64,000 nucleotides of DNA from Hyphomicrobiales bacterium (GTDB lineage: Bacteria > Pseudomonadota > Alphaproteobacteria > Rhizobiales > Rhizobiaceae). Below, one piece after another: positions 45,563-54,362 of the stretch. A program made the position numbers and the translations under genes. Below the pieces are notes generated by a model that was not told the DNA's origin, did not search any database, and worked only from the letters and a program-made list of their open reading frames with translations. Each line of letters opens with the position of its first letter. Within the stretch, counting starts at the first letter, position 1. The stretch is taken from contig UBYX01000017.1 in assembly GCA_900469955.1 (NCBI GenBank), forward strand, positions 1 to 64,000. The letters are read 5' to 3'.

Positions 45563-46666
45563 TCAGAAAGTCGGGCGCGGCTGCGGGATCGGCACGTTCG
45601 CGATCTCGTTCGTGCCCGCAGTCGCGGCAACCGGCTCGCTTCCCGGAATAAGCCCTGCGAAGCTGTAGACCGGCGGCCGGGTCATCTCGTGGATATAAGG
45701 CGAATGCATCACCGTCCGGCCGGCATCGTCGCGGTTCTCGCTACGCACCTTGGCGGCCTTCGGGTTGCAGATCTCGGCGCTGACATCGTTGACCGCAGCC
45801 GTATTGCCATAGGGGGCAAGCGACGAAAGCGGCACGCCTTCGCCGGATGAGGCCATCAGCCCCTGCTGCAGGAGATTGGCGGAATCATCCGCGCGCCCCG
45901 CGAGGCTGTCCGATCCCAGGACGACGGAGATCACCGTACGGCCGTCGCGCGTCGCAGACGAGACCTGATTGAAACCCGAGGCGCAAATGAAGCCGGTCTT
46001 CATGCCGTCGGCACCGTCGAAACGCCCGATCAGGGTATTGTAGTTCGGATAGTCCTTCTTGCCGGTGCTGATCCCTTCCAGGGAGAAGTAGCCCTGATAT
46101 TCCGGGAACTCGCGCTTCAGCTGAAGCGCCAGCACGGCGAGGTCGCGGGCGGTGGTATATTGCCCTTTGCCCGGCAACCCGTGGGGATTGATGAAGCGGG
46201 TCGAGTTCATGCCGAGACGCGTCGCTTCGCTGTTCATCAGGGCGACGAACTGATCGACCGAACCGCCGACCGTTTCCGCAACCGAGACGGCAATGTCATT
46301 GGCTGATTTCACGAGCAGGATCTTGAGCGCGCTATCCATCGTGAGCTTGGAGCCGGGTTTGAAGTACATCTTGCTCGCCGGCTGGTCGGCAGCCTTCTTG
46401 CTCATGACAACAGGCGTATCCAGCGCAAGCTTTCCGCTCTTCAGCGCCTTGAAGGTGACATAGGCCGTCATCAGCTTGGTCAGCGATGCCGGATACCATT
46501 TCCGGAACGCGTCCTCATGGGCGATTACCCGGCCGGTGCGGACATCGACCACCATCTTCGGATTGGCCGCCGCACTGCCGGCAGAGACAAGAAGGCCGAA
46601 GGCCACCACAGTTGAGATCGTCCGGGTGGAAAACCCGGAGCGGATGCGAGAAATCGGCAAGATCAT
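45563..46666 (-). CDS. D-alanyl-D-alanine carboxypeptidase
   Basis: A penicillin-binding protein of class C (367 residues) that trims D-Ala from peptidoglycan pentapeptides. It has an N-terminal signal peptide (about residues 1-34), SxxK as SLTK (Ser61, Lys64), SxN as SAN (121-123), and KTG in GMKTGFICASG. The C-terminal tail is Pro-rich (VPIPQPRPTF) and lacks an obvious amphipathic anchor. The start ATG is 46664-46666 with GAGGG directly before it, an unusually short spacing. Confidence 0.93.
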   Translation of the reverse strand: MILPISRIRSGFSTRTISTVVAFGLLVSAGSAAANPKMVVDVRTGRVIAHEDAFRKWYPASLTKLMTAYVTFKALKSGKLALDTPVVMSKKAADQPASKMYFKPGSKLTMDSALKILLVKSANDIAVSVAETVGGSVDQFVALMNSEATRLGMNSTRFINPHGLPGKGQYTTARDLAVLALQLKREFPEYQGYFSLEGISTGKKDYPNYNTLIGRFDGADGMKTGFICASGFNQVSSATRDGRTVISVVLGSDSLAGRADDSANLLQQGLMASSGEGVPLSSLAPYGNTAAVNDVSAEICNPKAAKVRSENRDDAGRTVMHSPYIHEMTRPPVYSFAGLIPGSEPVAATAGTNEIANVPIPQPRPTF

Positions 46667-46817
46667 CCCTCGTTCGAAACAGCTTAACGAGTGTGGCGCA
46701 TATGCGGCCTATGTGGCCAAGCAATGGCAAAGAACATGGATTGCGTCAATCAGGATGGGCACTATCTTCGGGGGAGGACGATTCATATCCGCGTGAGTAA
46801 CGAGAACAGGATACATT

Positions 46818-47981
46818 ATGCCAATTTTGAACCGGGCCGCCGAACTTCAGGGCGAAGTCAGCGAGTGGCGACGATATCTTCACGAAAATCCTGAAATCCT
46901 TTACGAAGTCGAAAATACGGCGTCCTTCGTTGCCGGGAAACTGAAGGCATTCGGCGTCGACGAGATTGCGACCGGGATCGGCCGCACCGGCGTCGTCGGC
47001 ATCATCCGCGGCAAGGGCACCGAGGGCCGCACGATCGGGCTTCGCGCCGACATGGATGCCCTGCCCCTTACCGAATTGACGGATAAGCCATGGGCTTCGA
47101 AGGCTGCCGGCAGGATGCATGCCTGCGGTCACGACGGACACACCTCCATGCTGCTGGGTGCTGCGAAATACCTCGCCGAGACCCGCAATTTCAACGGCAC
47201 CGTCGCCTTGATCTTCCAGCCGGCCGAGGAAGGCGGTGCCGGCGCGCTGGCGATGATCGAGGATGGCATGATGGAACGCTTCGGCATCGAGGAAGTCTAC
47301 GGCATGCACAACATGCCGGGCATTCCGCTCGGCCAGTTCGCCACTCGCAAGGGCGGCATCATGGCCGCTCCGGACCGCTTTACGATCACGATCAGCGGCC
47401 GGGGCGGCCACGCGGCCCAGCCGCACCGAACCGTCGACCCGATCTTCATCGGTTCGCAGCTCGTCGGCAGCCTGCAGGCAATTGCCGCGCGCAATGCCGA
47501 TCCGGTCCGTTCGGTCGTGATTTCCGTGACCCGCTTCGATGCCGGCACGACCCACAACATCATTCCGGACCAGGCGACGCTCTGGGGAACGGTGCGGACG
47601 CTCAGCGAAGAGATGCGTGATCTTGCCGAAGCGAGAATCCGCCAGATCGTCGACGGCATCGCCAGCGCTCATGGCGCGGAAGCGGTGATCGAATATGAGC
47701 GCAGGTGTCCCGTGACCGTCAACCACGACCGGGAAACCGAACATGCGATCCGGGTGGCGACCGAGGTGGTCGGAACGGCCAACGTGGACCCGAATGTCGA
47801 CCCGAGCATGGCGGGCGAAGATTTTGCCTTCATGCTGAAACAACGCCCCGGTGCCTTCATTTTCATCGGTAACGGAGATACGGCAGCGCTCCACAACCCG
47901 CATTACGACTTCGACGACGAGGCGATCTCCTATGGCATTTCCTACTGGGTTCGGCTGGTCGAGCAGAGGCTGACGGAATGA
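46818..47981 (+). CDS. M20 family amidohydrolase (hippurate-hydrolase-like)
   Basis: A 387-residue metallohydrolase of the M20D group, related to hippurate hydrolase and N-acetyl-L-amino acid deacylases. Metal-site motifs are RADMDALPL, HACGHDGH, QPAEEGGAGA and the late VDPSMAGEDFAFML. The substrate is some N-acyl or amide amino acid and cannot be fixed from sequence. The ATG follows AGGATACATT. The gene is divergent from dacC across 151 bases and precedes tRNA-Arg by 54. Confidence 0.9.
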   Translation: MPILNRAAELQGEVSEWRRYLHENPEILYEVENTASFVAGKLKAFGVDEIATGIGRTGVVGIIRGKGTEGRTIGLRADMDALPLTELTDKPWASKAAGRMHACGHDGHTSMLLGAAKYLAETRNFNGTVALIFQPAEEGGAGALAMIEDGMMERFGIEEVYGMHNMPGIPLGQFATRKGGIMAAPDRFTITISGRGGHAAQPHRTVDPIFIGSQLVGSLQAIAARNADPVRSVVISVTRFDAGTTHNIIPDQATLWGTVRTLSEEMRDLAEARIRQIVDGIASAHGAEAVIEYERRCPVTVNHDRETEHAIRVATEVVGTANVDPNVDPSMAGEDFAFMLKQRPGAFIFIGNGDTAALHNPHYDFDDEAISYGISYWVRLVEQRLTE

Positions 47982-48035
47982 GCAAGACAAAAGGCTTGGC
48001 TTAGCGCCTCACCTTTTGTATGGATTTCCTCACGT

Positions 48036-48112
48036 GGTCCCATAGCTCAGCAGGATAGAGCGCAGGATTCCTAATCCTGAGGCCGATGGTTCGAATCCAT
48101 CTGGGATCACCA
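48036..48112 (+). tRNA. tRNA-Arg (anticodon CCT)
   Basis: A 77-base cloverleaf with acceptor GGTCCCA against TGGGATC (one G-T wobble), anticodon stem CAGGA/TCCTG, loop TTCCTAA giving anticodon CCT (reads AGG), T-loop TTCGAAT and encoded CCA. Confidence 0.97.
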
Positions 48113-48292
48113 TTTCACCATTATCGCCCATGTGTCCCGCGTTCAGAGCCTAAGCCGTTCATCAAACCTTCCATAAGAGCAAGGATTTATTAACCTTTTC
48201 CGCGCCTATAGATTTGTCTTGATCGGACGCGGCGTTTGAGGCAAATCTTTCACGCCGAAATGATTTGTGAACATTCTATGGCGGGGACGCTC

Positions 48293-49078
48293 ATGGCGGC
48301 GATTGAACACTCCCTTTTTCGAAGGGCGGTTTTCCTTACCGGGATCCTTCTTCTGGCGGGTTGCACCTCGTCCCAGACCACCTCGGCCATCAAGAGCGAG
48401 ACAGTCAAGACGTCCGCTCCCATTGCCAATATGCCAAAGAAACAGCTGTACAACTACACGGCATCCGATCGCGAATGCCTGAAACGCGCCATGTATTTCG
48501 AATCGAAGCGGTCGAGCCGGGATGGGTTGATGGCCGTCGGCACCGTGGTGATGAATCGGCTGACGTCCGGAGCCTATCCCGAAACGATCTGCGGCGTCGT
48601 TGGCCAGGAACGGCAATTCGCACCCGGTGTGATGACGCGGCCACTGAAAGAACAGGCGGCGGTCGAGCTGGATGAAGCCGCTGACGCTATCCTTCGAGGC
48701 GAGCGCAATCCTCAGGTGAAAGAGGCCATGTTCTTTCATCGCGAGGGGTTGAAGTTTCCCTACGACAACATGCACTACGTCACCGTCGCAGGAGGGAACG
48801 CCTTCTACGAGAAACGCGGCGATGACGGCGAGCTGCAGACCCCCGCACCCAAGCCGGCGGATGAATATATTCTGAGCTTCGCACCTCATCTTTCCGCATC
48901 GCCGGCGCTGATGGCCGTCAACGACGTCCAGCAGGCGAGCGTTGTGGCAGAAGCGGACGATCTCCCGCTGCCGCTGCAGGCTCCCGTGCCGCTTCAACGG
49001 CCCCAACTTGCCAGCCTTTCGGGCAGCCAGATGGTCATGGCGCCGCAAGTGTGGTCCCTTCCCCCGACACGGAAGTGA
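48293..49078 (+). CDS. Cell wall hydrolase (SleB family) lipoprotein
   Basis: A 261-residue protein with a lipoprotein signal (TGILLLAGC with lipidated Cys) and a Hydrolase_2/SleB domain: CLKRAMYFESKRSSRDGLMAVGTVVMNR, TICGVVGQERQFAPGVMTRP, and later FHREGLKFPYDNMHYVTVAGGNAFYEK. The Glu in YFES is the likely catalytic acid by family analogy. The protein probably cuts peptidoglycan glycan strands. The tail is Pro/Leu/Gln-rich. ATG at 48293 with GGGGA upstream gives the best signal peptide; ATGs at 48236 and 48278 are possible. Confidence 0.87.
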   Translation: MAAIEHSLFRRAVFLTGILLLAGCTSSQTTSAIKSETVKTSAPIANMPKKQLYNYTASDRECLKRAMYFESKRSSRDGLMAVGTVVMNRLTSGAYPETICGVVGQERQFAPGVMTRPLKEQAAVELDEAADAILRGERNPQVKEAMFFHREGLKFPYDNMHYVTVAGGNAFYEKRGDDGELQTPAPKPADEYILSFAPHLSASPALMAVNDVQQASVVAEADDLPLPLQAPVPLQRPQLASLSGSQMVMAPQVWSLPPTRK

Positions 49079-49102
49079 TTCGCGACCTTTCGTGCGATCA
49101 AG

Positions 49103-49639
49103 TCAAACCAACGCAGCCGGCCCTTGCGAAATCCGCTTCGGTCGCACCAACCGCACCGTGCCGCGACACATCGCACCGAACAGAGCCGCAATCAGCCAGC
49201 CGCAGAACAATCCCCCACCTGCCCAGATCAAGCCTGCGAAGTCCACCGGCACCGCCGGCACAAAATCGCGCCAGGCGTTGGCGAAGGTGGTGGAATCCGG
49301 GTGTCGTAGAACGACAAGAGGCCTCCTGAGCGGCGCCGCGAGCATAAGTTCCTGCTCCTGCTCTTCCAGCATCTCATAACGCGCGAAAGTACGCCGCATA
49401 GCCTCACCCTGGCGCCGCAGGAATGTCTCCGGCGAAGCGGAATAGATGTTGAGCGCCGTTTGGCGGTCCAGGCCGCTGTGATTGGCCTGGGCGTCGAACT
49501 CGGAAATCAGGATCTTGAGTTCGTCCAGCGCCCCTCCGATCCGTTGCCGATATTGCTGCGCAAATTCCGGTGCCTGCGAAAGAAAGATGCCGCCGAGGAG
49601 CGCCATCGCCATCGTAAGCATTCTTCCGAGCATGAACAT
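49103..49639 (-). CDS. DUF2937 family membrane protein
   Basis: A 178-residue protein with an N-terminal helix (LTMAMALLGGIFLSQAPEF), a helical middle part (YRQRIGGALDELKILISEFD, RTFARYEMLEEQEQELM) and a second membrane helix near the C-terminus (GLIWAGGGLFCGWLIAALFG). This is the DUF2937 layout. Function is unknown. The ATG at 49637-49639 follows GAGG at six bases. It is convergent with the SleB-type gene and divergent from the small lipoprotein gene. Confidence 0.82.
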   Translation of the reverse strand: MFMLGRMLTMAMALLGGIFLSQAPEFAQQYRQRIGGALDELKILISEFDAQANHSGLDRQTALNIYSASPETFLRRQGEAMRRTFARYEMLEEQEQELMLAAPLRRPLVVLRHPDSTTFANAWRDFVPAVPVDFAGLIWAGGGLFCGWLIAALFGAMCRGTVRLVRPKRISQGPAALV

Positions 49640-49817
49640 GATGGACCTCAAACCTCGCTTTCGTCTCAACGGGACACAGGTTGAAAGGTTGCTTTCGTGC
49701 CTGTGGACATCCTCCGCAGCCCGCCGCCCTCGGATTGCATGAAAGGTTAACCGATCATAAAAATCCTGCTGCCGCATGTGGGGTAGCGGCGAATTACTTG
49801 AGGGGCTGTCAATCAAA

Positions 49818-50348
49818 ATGAAACTTCGTTTTTCTCACCTGGCCGCACTGGGGGTGCTGGCCGTCATCATAGCCGGTTGCACGACCACCGAAGAAGCCAA
49901 CAAGGCGATCCAATCCAAGTGGATAGGTCAGCCGGTCGACTCCTTCTTCACCTACTACGGCCCACCGGTTTCTTCATTTCCGCTGAACGACGGCGGAACG
50001 ATCTATACCTGGGTCGGCGGTGAGACGACCCGTTATGTCCCGGCCCAATACCAGACGCCGCAACCTGTCAACCAAGACGCCAACCGGGTTACGCGCATGA
50101 CGACCGAGACCCACAAGAAGGCTGACGGAAGCACCGTCACCACCACCAGGAGCTCGTCCTTCGGCATTTCGGCTCAGCCAGTTGCGCCGCAGATGATCTC
50201 GCCTGCCCGCACGGAAGACCTCTTCTGCGAATTGCAGATTACAACGGGTCCAGACAAGATAATCCGCATGCTGCGGGCCACAAACGATACGGATGGCGAA
50301 GGCTTCAGCCTCTCGCGCTGCGCCGAGGTCATGGGCGTCAAGAAGTAG
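49818..50348 (+). CDS. Lipoprotein of unknown function
   Basis: A 176-residue protein with a clear lipoprotein signal peptide (LAALGVLAVIIAGC) and a mature part with IQSKWIGQPVDSFFTYYGPP, an aromatic YTWVGGETTRYVPAQYQTP stretch, a Thr/Ser-rich middle and a late pair CELQITTG and SRCAEVM that could form a disulfide. The W-I-G-x-P-x-D-x-F-x-x-x-Y-G-x-P pattern resembles small outer-membrane assembly-type (SmpA-like) lipoproteins, but I cannot name a family. Confidence 0.75.
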   Translation: MKLRFSHLAALGVLAVIIAGCTTTEEANKAIQSKWIGQPVDSFFTYYGPPVSSFPLNDGGTIYTWVGGETTRYVPAQYQTPQPVNQDANRVTRMTTETHKKADGSTVTTTRSSSFGISAQPVAPQMISPARTEDLFCELQITTGPDKIIRMLRATNDTDGEGFSLSRCAEVMGVKK

Positions 50349-50353
50349 GTCTA

Positions 50354-51571
50354 TCAGCGCTGCCGGACGTGTTCCATCCGAAAGCCGAGCCCGATCAGCC
50401 GTCCGGCCAGATGGGCGAGGACCGGCCAGCGCGCAACGCCGCGGATGAAGGCGGGCGGGCCTTGGCGTTTCTGCTCGTCCGCCTGATCGCTGCGCCGGCT
50501 GCTGCGCATCATCAGTTGCAGTTTTTGCGTCGCCCTGGTGGGGAAGCTGCGGCGCTTCTCGACCGCCGCCAGATCTCCATCGGATAGACGGCTGTTGCGA
50601 AGCGGCTCGGACAGGATATTGGCGGCAGCGACCGCGTCCTGAATGGCCAGGTTGACGCCGACGCCGCCGATCGGCGACATGGCATGGGCTGCATCGCCGA
50701 TGCAGAGAAGGCCGGGACGCCACCACTGCTTCAGGCGGTCGATCCGCACCGTCAGCAGGCTTGTGTCGTCGAAACTGCCGATTTCCCGCATTCGATCGGC
50801 CGGCAGCGGCGACACGTCGACCACGATCTGGCGGAAGGTCTCGAGACCTCTCTCGCGAATCTCCGCAAAAGTTCCGCGGCGGATGACATATCCGCACTGC
50901 CAATAATCGCCGCGGTCGATCAGCACAAAACCCTGACGCGGGCCGGCATGCCCCATCACCTGGTTCGGATCACCCGGCTGCTTGGAAAGTTTCATCCAGA
51001 CGACTTCGCTCGGTATACCGAAACTCTCGACGGCAAGCCCGGCCTTTTCCCGCACCACGGAATTGCGGCCGTCCGCGCCGACGACCAGCTGCGAATGAAT
51101 ATTGAACTTTCCTTCCGGCGTCTCGACTTCCAAGCCGACGACTTTGCCCCGCTCTTCCAGAATACCCGCCACCTTCGCCTGCATGATCAGTCGGAAGTTC
51201 GGGAAGCGCTGCGCCTGGGCAGCCATGAAATTCAGGAAATCCCATTGCGGCATGAAGGCGATGAAGCGGTTCCTGACCGGCAGGCGGGAGAAATCGGCAA
51301 TGGTGACCGTGCGGCCGCCCATTTCCGCGGAAAGTTTCGGCGCCCGCGTATGCGGCAGCTTCAGAAACTCTTCGATAATACCGAGCTCGTGCATGATTTC
51401 CAGAGTCGACGGGTGGATGGTGTCGCCCCGGAAGTCGCGGAGAAAATCCGCGTGCTTTTCGACGACCGTGACGTCCACGCCGGCTCGCGCCAGAAGGAAA
51501 CCCAGCATCAGCCCTGCAGGCCCCGCCCCTGCAATGACGCATGCAGTCTGAATGTCTCGCATCTGGTTCAT
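50354..51571 (-). CDS. FAD-dependent monooxygenase (PHBH family)
   Basis: A 405-residue class A flavoprotein monooxygenase. Its FAD motifs are VIAGAGPAGLMLGFLLARAG at the N-terminus, VVGADGRNSVVREKAGL in the middle and LLCIGDAAHAMSPIGGVGVN (GD motif) in the C-terminal third. It resembles 4-hydroxybenzoate or ubiquinone-pathway hydroxylases in general form, but the substrate is unknown. Two ATGs (51571 and 51562) are close together; AAGG precedes the first. It is convergent with the lipoprotein gene and divergent from dxr across 134 bases. Confidence 0.86.
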   Translation of the reverse strand: MNQMRDIQTACVIAGAGPAGLMLGFLLARAGVDVTVVEKHADFLRDFRGDTIHPSTLEIMHELGIIEEFLKLPHTRAPKLSAEMGGRTVTIADFSRLPVRNRFIAFMPQWDFLNFMAAQAQRFPNFRLIMQAKVAGILEERGKVVGLEVETPEGKFNIHSQLVVGADGRNSVVREKAGLAVESFGIPSEVVWMKLSKQPGDPNQVMGHAGPRQGFVLIDRGDYWQCGYVIRRGTFAEIRERGLETFRQIVVDVSPLPADRMREIGSFDDTSLLTVRIDRLKQWWRPGLLCIGDAAHAMSPIGGVGVNLAIQDAVAAANILSEPLRNSRLSDGDLAAVEKRRSFPTRATQKLQLMMRSSRRSDQADEQKRQGPPAFIRGVARWPVLAHLAGRLIGLGFRMEHVRQR

Positions 51572-51705
51572 CGCCTTGTTTCGCCCGTGGACCTGGAAAG
51601 GATCAAGCTGCACTTGGTCGCAGCCGGGCTTGAAATCAAGCCCGCTCTTGTGAGCCGCGACTTTCGCTTGTAGACCAGCGGCAGCTTTGTGAAACAGGAA
51701 AGATC

Positions 51706-52893
51706 ATGGCCGAAACCGGCAAACGTCGCATCAGCATCCTCGGCTCTACCGGCTCGATTGGCGTCAATACGCTCGATGTGGTAAACCAGCTCGGCGGGCG
51801 CGACGCTTTTGAGGTCGTGGCCATTACCGGCAACACCAATATCCAGCTTCTGGCGGAGCAGGCAAAAAGCTGCGGCGCAAAACTTGCCGTGACGGCCGAC
51901 GAAACACACTACGCCGCGCTGAAAGACGCACTTGCTGGCACCGATATCGAGACTGCGGCGGGCCGGGAGGCTTTGATCGATGCCGGCGGACGGGATTCCG
52001 ACTGGGTCATGGCCGCAATCGTCGGCACCGCGGGTCTCGCCCCGACGCTTGAGGCGGCAAAACGCGGCGCCGATATCGCTCTCGCCAACAAGGAATGTCT
52101 AGTCTCCGCCGGCGACCTCTTCGTCAAGGCTGTAGAGGAAGGCGGCGGCCAACTGATTCCAGTAGACAGCGAGCACAGCGCCATCTTCCAATCGCTGGAG
52201 GATGACCAGCATCATGCCGTCGAGCGCATCGTGCTGACGGCCTCCGGCGGACCTTTCCGCACCTGGACGCGCGAACAGATGGCCGGTGTGACGGCCGAAG
52301 TTGCCCGCGCACATCCCAATTGGTCGATGGGCCTGAAAATCTCGATCAGCAGCGCCTCGATGTTCAACAAGGCGCTCGAAATGATCGAGGCGAAACATCT
52401 GTTCAACCTTCGCCCCGACCAGATCGAAGTGATCGTTCATCCGCAGTCGGTGATCCATTCGATGGTGGGCTACACCGACGGATCCGTGCTGGCGCAGCTC
52501 GGCTGCCCCGACATGCGCACTGCCATCGGCTATGCGCTTACCTATCCAGACCGACCGAAACTCGATGTTGAGCGGCTGGATTTCGCCAAGCTGGCGAGGC
52601 TGGATTTCGAGGCTCCCGATGAGGTGAGGTTCCCGGCCTTGAGGCTCGCGCGGACGGCGTTGCAGCGTGGCGGGGTCCAGGGAGCGGTGATGAACGCGGC
52701 CGAGGAAATCGCTTTCCATGCCTTCTGCGCGGGACGCATCGGTTTCCTGAGCATGGCTGACGTCGCCGAACAGGTGATGGATGCGATGCAGGAACGCGGA
52801 GCAGCAGGCACCATGGACGAGGTCTTCGCAGCCGACGACGAGGCAAGACGTCGTGCCGGCGAAATCATCGCCCGAATGGAAATGGCCGCATAA
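51706..52893 (+). CDS. dxr: 1-deoxy-D-xylulose-5-phosphate reductoisomerase
   Basis: The second enzyme of the MEP isoprenoid pathway, 395 residues, NADPH- and metal-dependent. It has the NADPH loop SILGSTGSIGVNTLDV, the ANKECLVSAGDL stretch, the metal-site PVDSEHSAIFQ, the flexible-loop region ASGGPFRTW and LKISISSASMFNKALEMIEA. All are as expected of a full-length enzyme. The ATG follows AGGAAAGATC. The stop codon forms part of the loop of a 10-bp terminator-type hairpin facing convergent hemA. Confidence 0.97.
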   Translation: MAETGKRRISILGSTGSIGVNTLDVVNQLGGRDAFEVVAITGNTNIQLLAEQAKSCGAKLAVTADETHYAALKDALAGTDIETAAGREALIDAGGRDSDWVMAAIVGTAGLAPTLEAAKRGADIALANKECLVSAGDLFVKAVEEGGGQLIPVDSEHSAIFQSLEDDQHHAVERIVLTASGGPFRTWTREQMAGVTAEVARAHPNWSMGLKISISSASMFNKALEMIEAKHLFNLRPDQIEVIVHPQSVIHSMVGYTDGSVLAQLGCPDMRTAIGYALTYPDRPKLDVERLDFAKLARLDFEAPDEVRFPALRLARTALQRGGVQGAVMNAAEEIAFHAFCAGRIGFLSMADVAEQVMDAMQERGAAGTMDEVFAADDEARRRAGEIIARMEMAA

Positions 52894-52904
52894 GCGGCCA
52901 TTTG
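52880..52904. terminator. Hairpin spanning the dxr stop, bidirectional terminator
   Basis: AAATGGCCGC and GCGGCCATTT form a perfect 10-bp stem with loop ATAA holding most of the dxr TAA. It is followed by GTTTATC, and on the minus strand the stem ends in AAAT runs. It lies between convergent dxr and hemA. Confidence 0.65.
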
Positions 52905-52925
52905 TTTATCCAGACTTCAGATCGA

Positions 52926-54140
52926 TCAGGCGACGTGGCGAGCCAAAGCGCAACGCGACCAGAGCTGGTGCAGCGAGCCCACCAGATGATCGATATCCGC
53001 GTCCGAATGCAGCGGAGTGGGCGTGATGCGCAGGCGCTCGGTCTTGCGCGGCACCGTCGGATAGTTGATCGGCTGCACGTAGATGTCGCAGGTGTCGAGC
53101 AGGATATCCGAGATCCACTTGCACTTTGCAGCATCGCCGACCATGACCGGTACGATATGGCTCGGGTTGTGCATGTGCGGGATACCGCGCTGGTCGAGCA
53201 GCGTGCGTAGCTTGCGGACCCGGTCCTGATGGCGGACCCGTTCGAACGGGCTTGCCTTGAGATGCCGGATGGAGGCCAGCGCACCGGCTGCCAGTGTCGG
53301 CGGAAGCGCGGTCGTGAAGATGAAGCCGGAGGCAAAGGACCGGATGAAGTCGCAGAGTGCCGCCGATGCGGCGATATAGCCGCCCATGACGCCGAAAGCC
53401 TTGCCGAGCGTGCCTTCGATGACGGTCAGGCGATCCATCAGTCCTTCGCGTTCGGCAATGCCGCCGCCACGCGGGCCGTACATGCCGACCGCATGCACCT
53501 CGTCGAGATAGGTCATTGCGCCGTATTTGTCGGCGAGATCGCAGATCTCCTTGATGGGGGAGATATCGCCGTCCATCGAGTAGACGGATTCGAAAGCGAT
53601 CAACTTCGGCGCATTGGGATCGGCGGCCGCCAGCTTGGCTTCGAGATCGTTGAGGTCATTGTGCTTCCAGATGACGCGTTCGCACTTGGCGTGGCGGATG
53701 CCCTCGATCATCGAGGCATGGTTCAGCGCATCGGAGAAAATGATAAGACCCGGGATCTTCTGGCCGAGCGTGCCGAGCGTTGCCCAGTTCGACATATAGC
53801 CGGAATTGAAGATCAGGCCGGCTTCCTTGCCGTGCAGGTCGGCAAGCTCCTGTTCGAGAAGAACATGGTAGTGTGTCGTGCCAGAGATATTCCGGGTGCC
53901 TCCCGCACCCGCGCCACAGTGATCGATCGCCTCTTTCATCGCTTCGATCACGGCTGGATGCTGGCCCATGCCGAGATAGTCGTTTGAACACCAGACCGTA
54001 ACTTCTCGTGGTCCGGCGGGAGTGTGACGCGTCGCGCGCGGGAAATTGCCGCGATGCCGTTCGAGATCGGCGAACACGCGGTATCGTCCTTCCTTATGAA
54101 GGCCGTCCAGTTCGCTCTTGAAAAATGCCTCGAAATCCAT
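52926..54140 (-). CDS. hemA: 5-aminolevulinate synthase
   Basis: Condenses glycine and succinyl-CoA to 5-aminolevulinate, the C4 (Shemin) route of tetrapyrrole synthesis used by alphaproteobacteria. The 404-residue PLP enzyme has [20 protein letters not shown] at the start, [32 protein letters not shown] and the PLP lysine 247 in [14 protein letters not shown]. The ATG has GGAG six bases upstream. About 150 bases upstream a TTGAT-N4-GTCAA sequence suggests oxygen-responsive control. Tetrapyrrole output links it to heme and to the cobalamin genes nearby. Confidence 0.97.
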   Translation of the reverse strand: MDFEAFFKSELDGLHKEGRYRVFADLERHRGNFPRATRHTPAGPREVTVWCSNDYLGMGQHPAVIEAMKEAIDHCGAGAGGTRNISGTTHYHVLLEQELADLHGKEAGLIFNSGYMSNWATLGTLGQKIPGLIIFSDALNHASMIEGIRHAKCERVIWKHNDLNDLEAKLAAADPNAPKLIAFESVYSMDGDISPIKEICDLADKYGAMTYLDEVHAVGMYGPRGGGIAEREGLMDRLTVIEGTLGKAFGVMGGYIAASAALCDFIRSFASGFIFTTALPPTLAAGALASIRHLKASPFERVRHQDRVRKLRTLLDQRGIPHMHNPSHIVPVMVGDAAKCKWISDILLDTCDIYVQPINYPTVPRKTERLRITPTPLHSDADIDHLVGSLHQLWSRCALARHVA

Positions 54141-54287
54141 GTCTCACTCCAGAACCTGCCTTGGTTTTGATTTCAGCCGCGCTTTTCGTCAACCCCGCGA
54201 AACGCGAATAAAACCCACCTGCGGCAAAAAGGCTCGCTTTTTTGAATTATTCCAATAAAAACCTAAGCCATATCGAAAATGTGATAA

Positions 54288-54301
54288 TTGATCCACGTCA
54301 A
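54288..54301 (-). promoter_or_regulatory. FNR/FixK-type box upstream of hemA
   Basis: TTGATCCACGTCAA lies 148 bases upstream of the hemA start. It fits TTGAT-N4-ATCAA with one mismatch. If the site is at -41.5, the expected -10 region reads TAGGTT, a fair match. FnrN/FixK-type proteins control hemA in several alphaproteobacteria; the case here is inference. Confidence 0.5.
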
Positions 54302-54304
54302 GTA

Positions 54305-54339
54305 ACGAGGAGAAGAGCGGAATTGCCTCTTCTCCTCGT
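54305..54339 (-). terminator. Strong hairpin between the CO-dehydrogenase-like operon and hemA
   Basis: ACGAGGAGAAGAG and CTCTTCTCCTCGT form a perfect 13-bp stem with a 9-base loop, 23 bases after the medium-subunit stop. The following T-run on the minus strand is weak (TACTTG), but stem strength suggests termination. Confidence 0.6.
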
Positions 54340-54362
54340 GCATCTTCTCGCCTCGATTCGCC

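Noticed and set aside
47986..48020. CAAAAGG...CCTTTTG inverted repeat after the amidohydrolase gene
   Set aside because: The 7-bp stem has a long loop and no T-run, and it overlaps the probable promoter region of tRNA-Arg, so I do not call a terminator.
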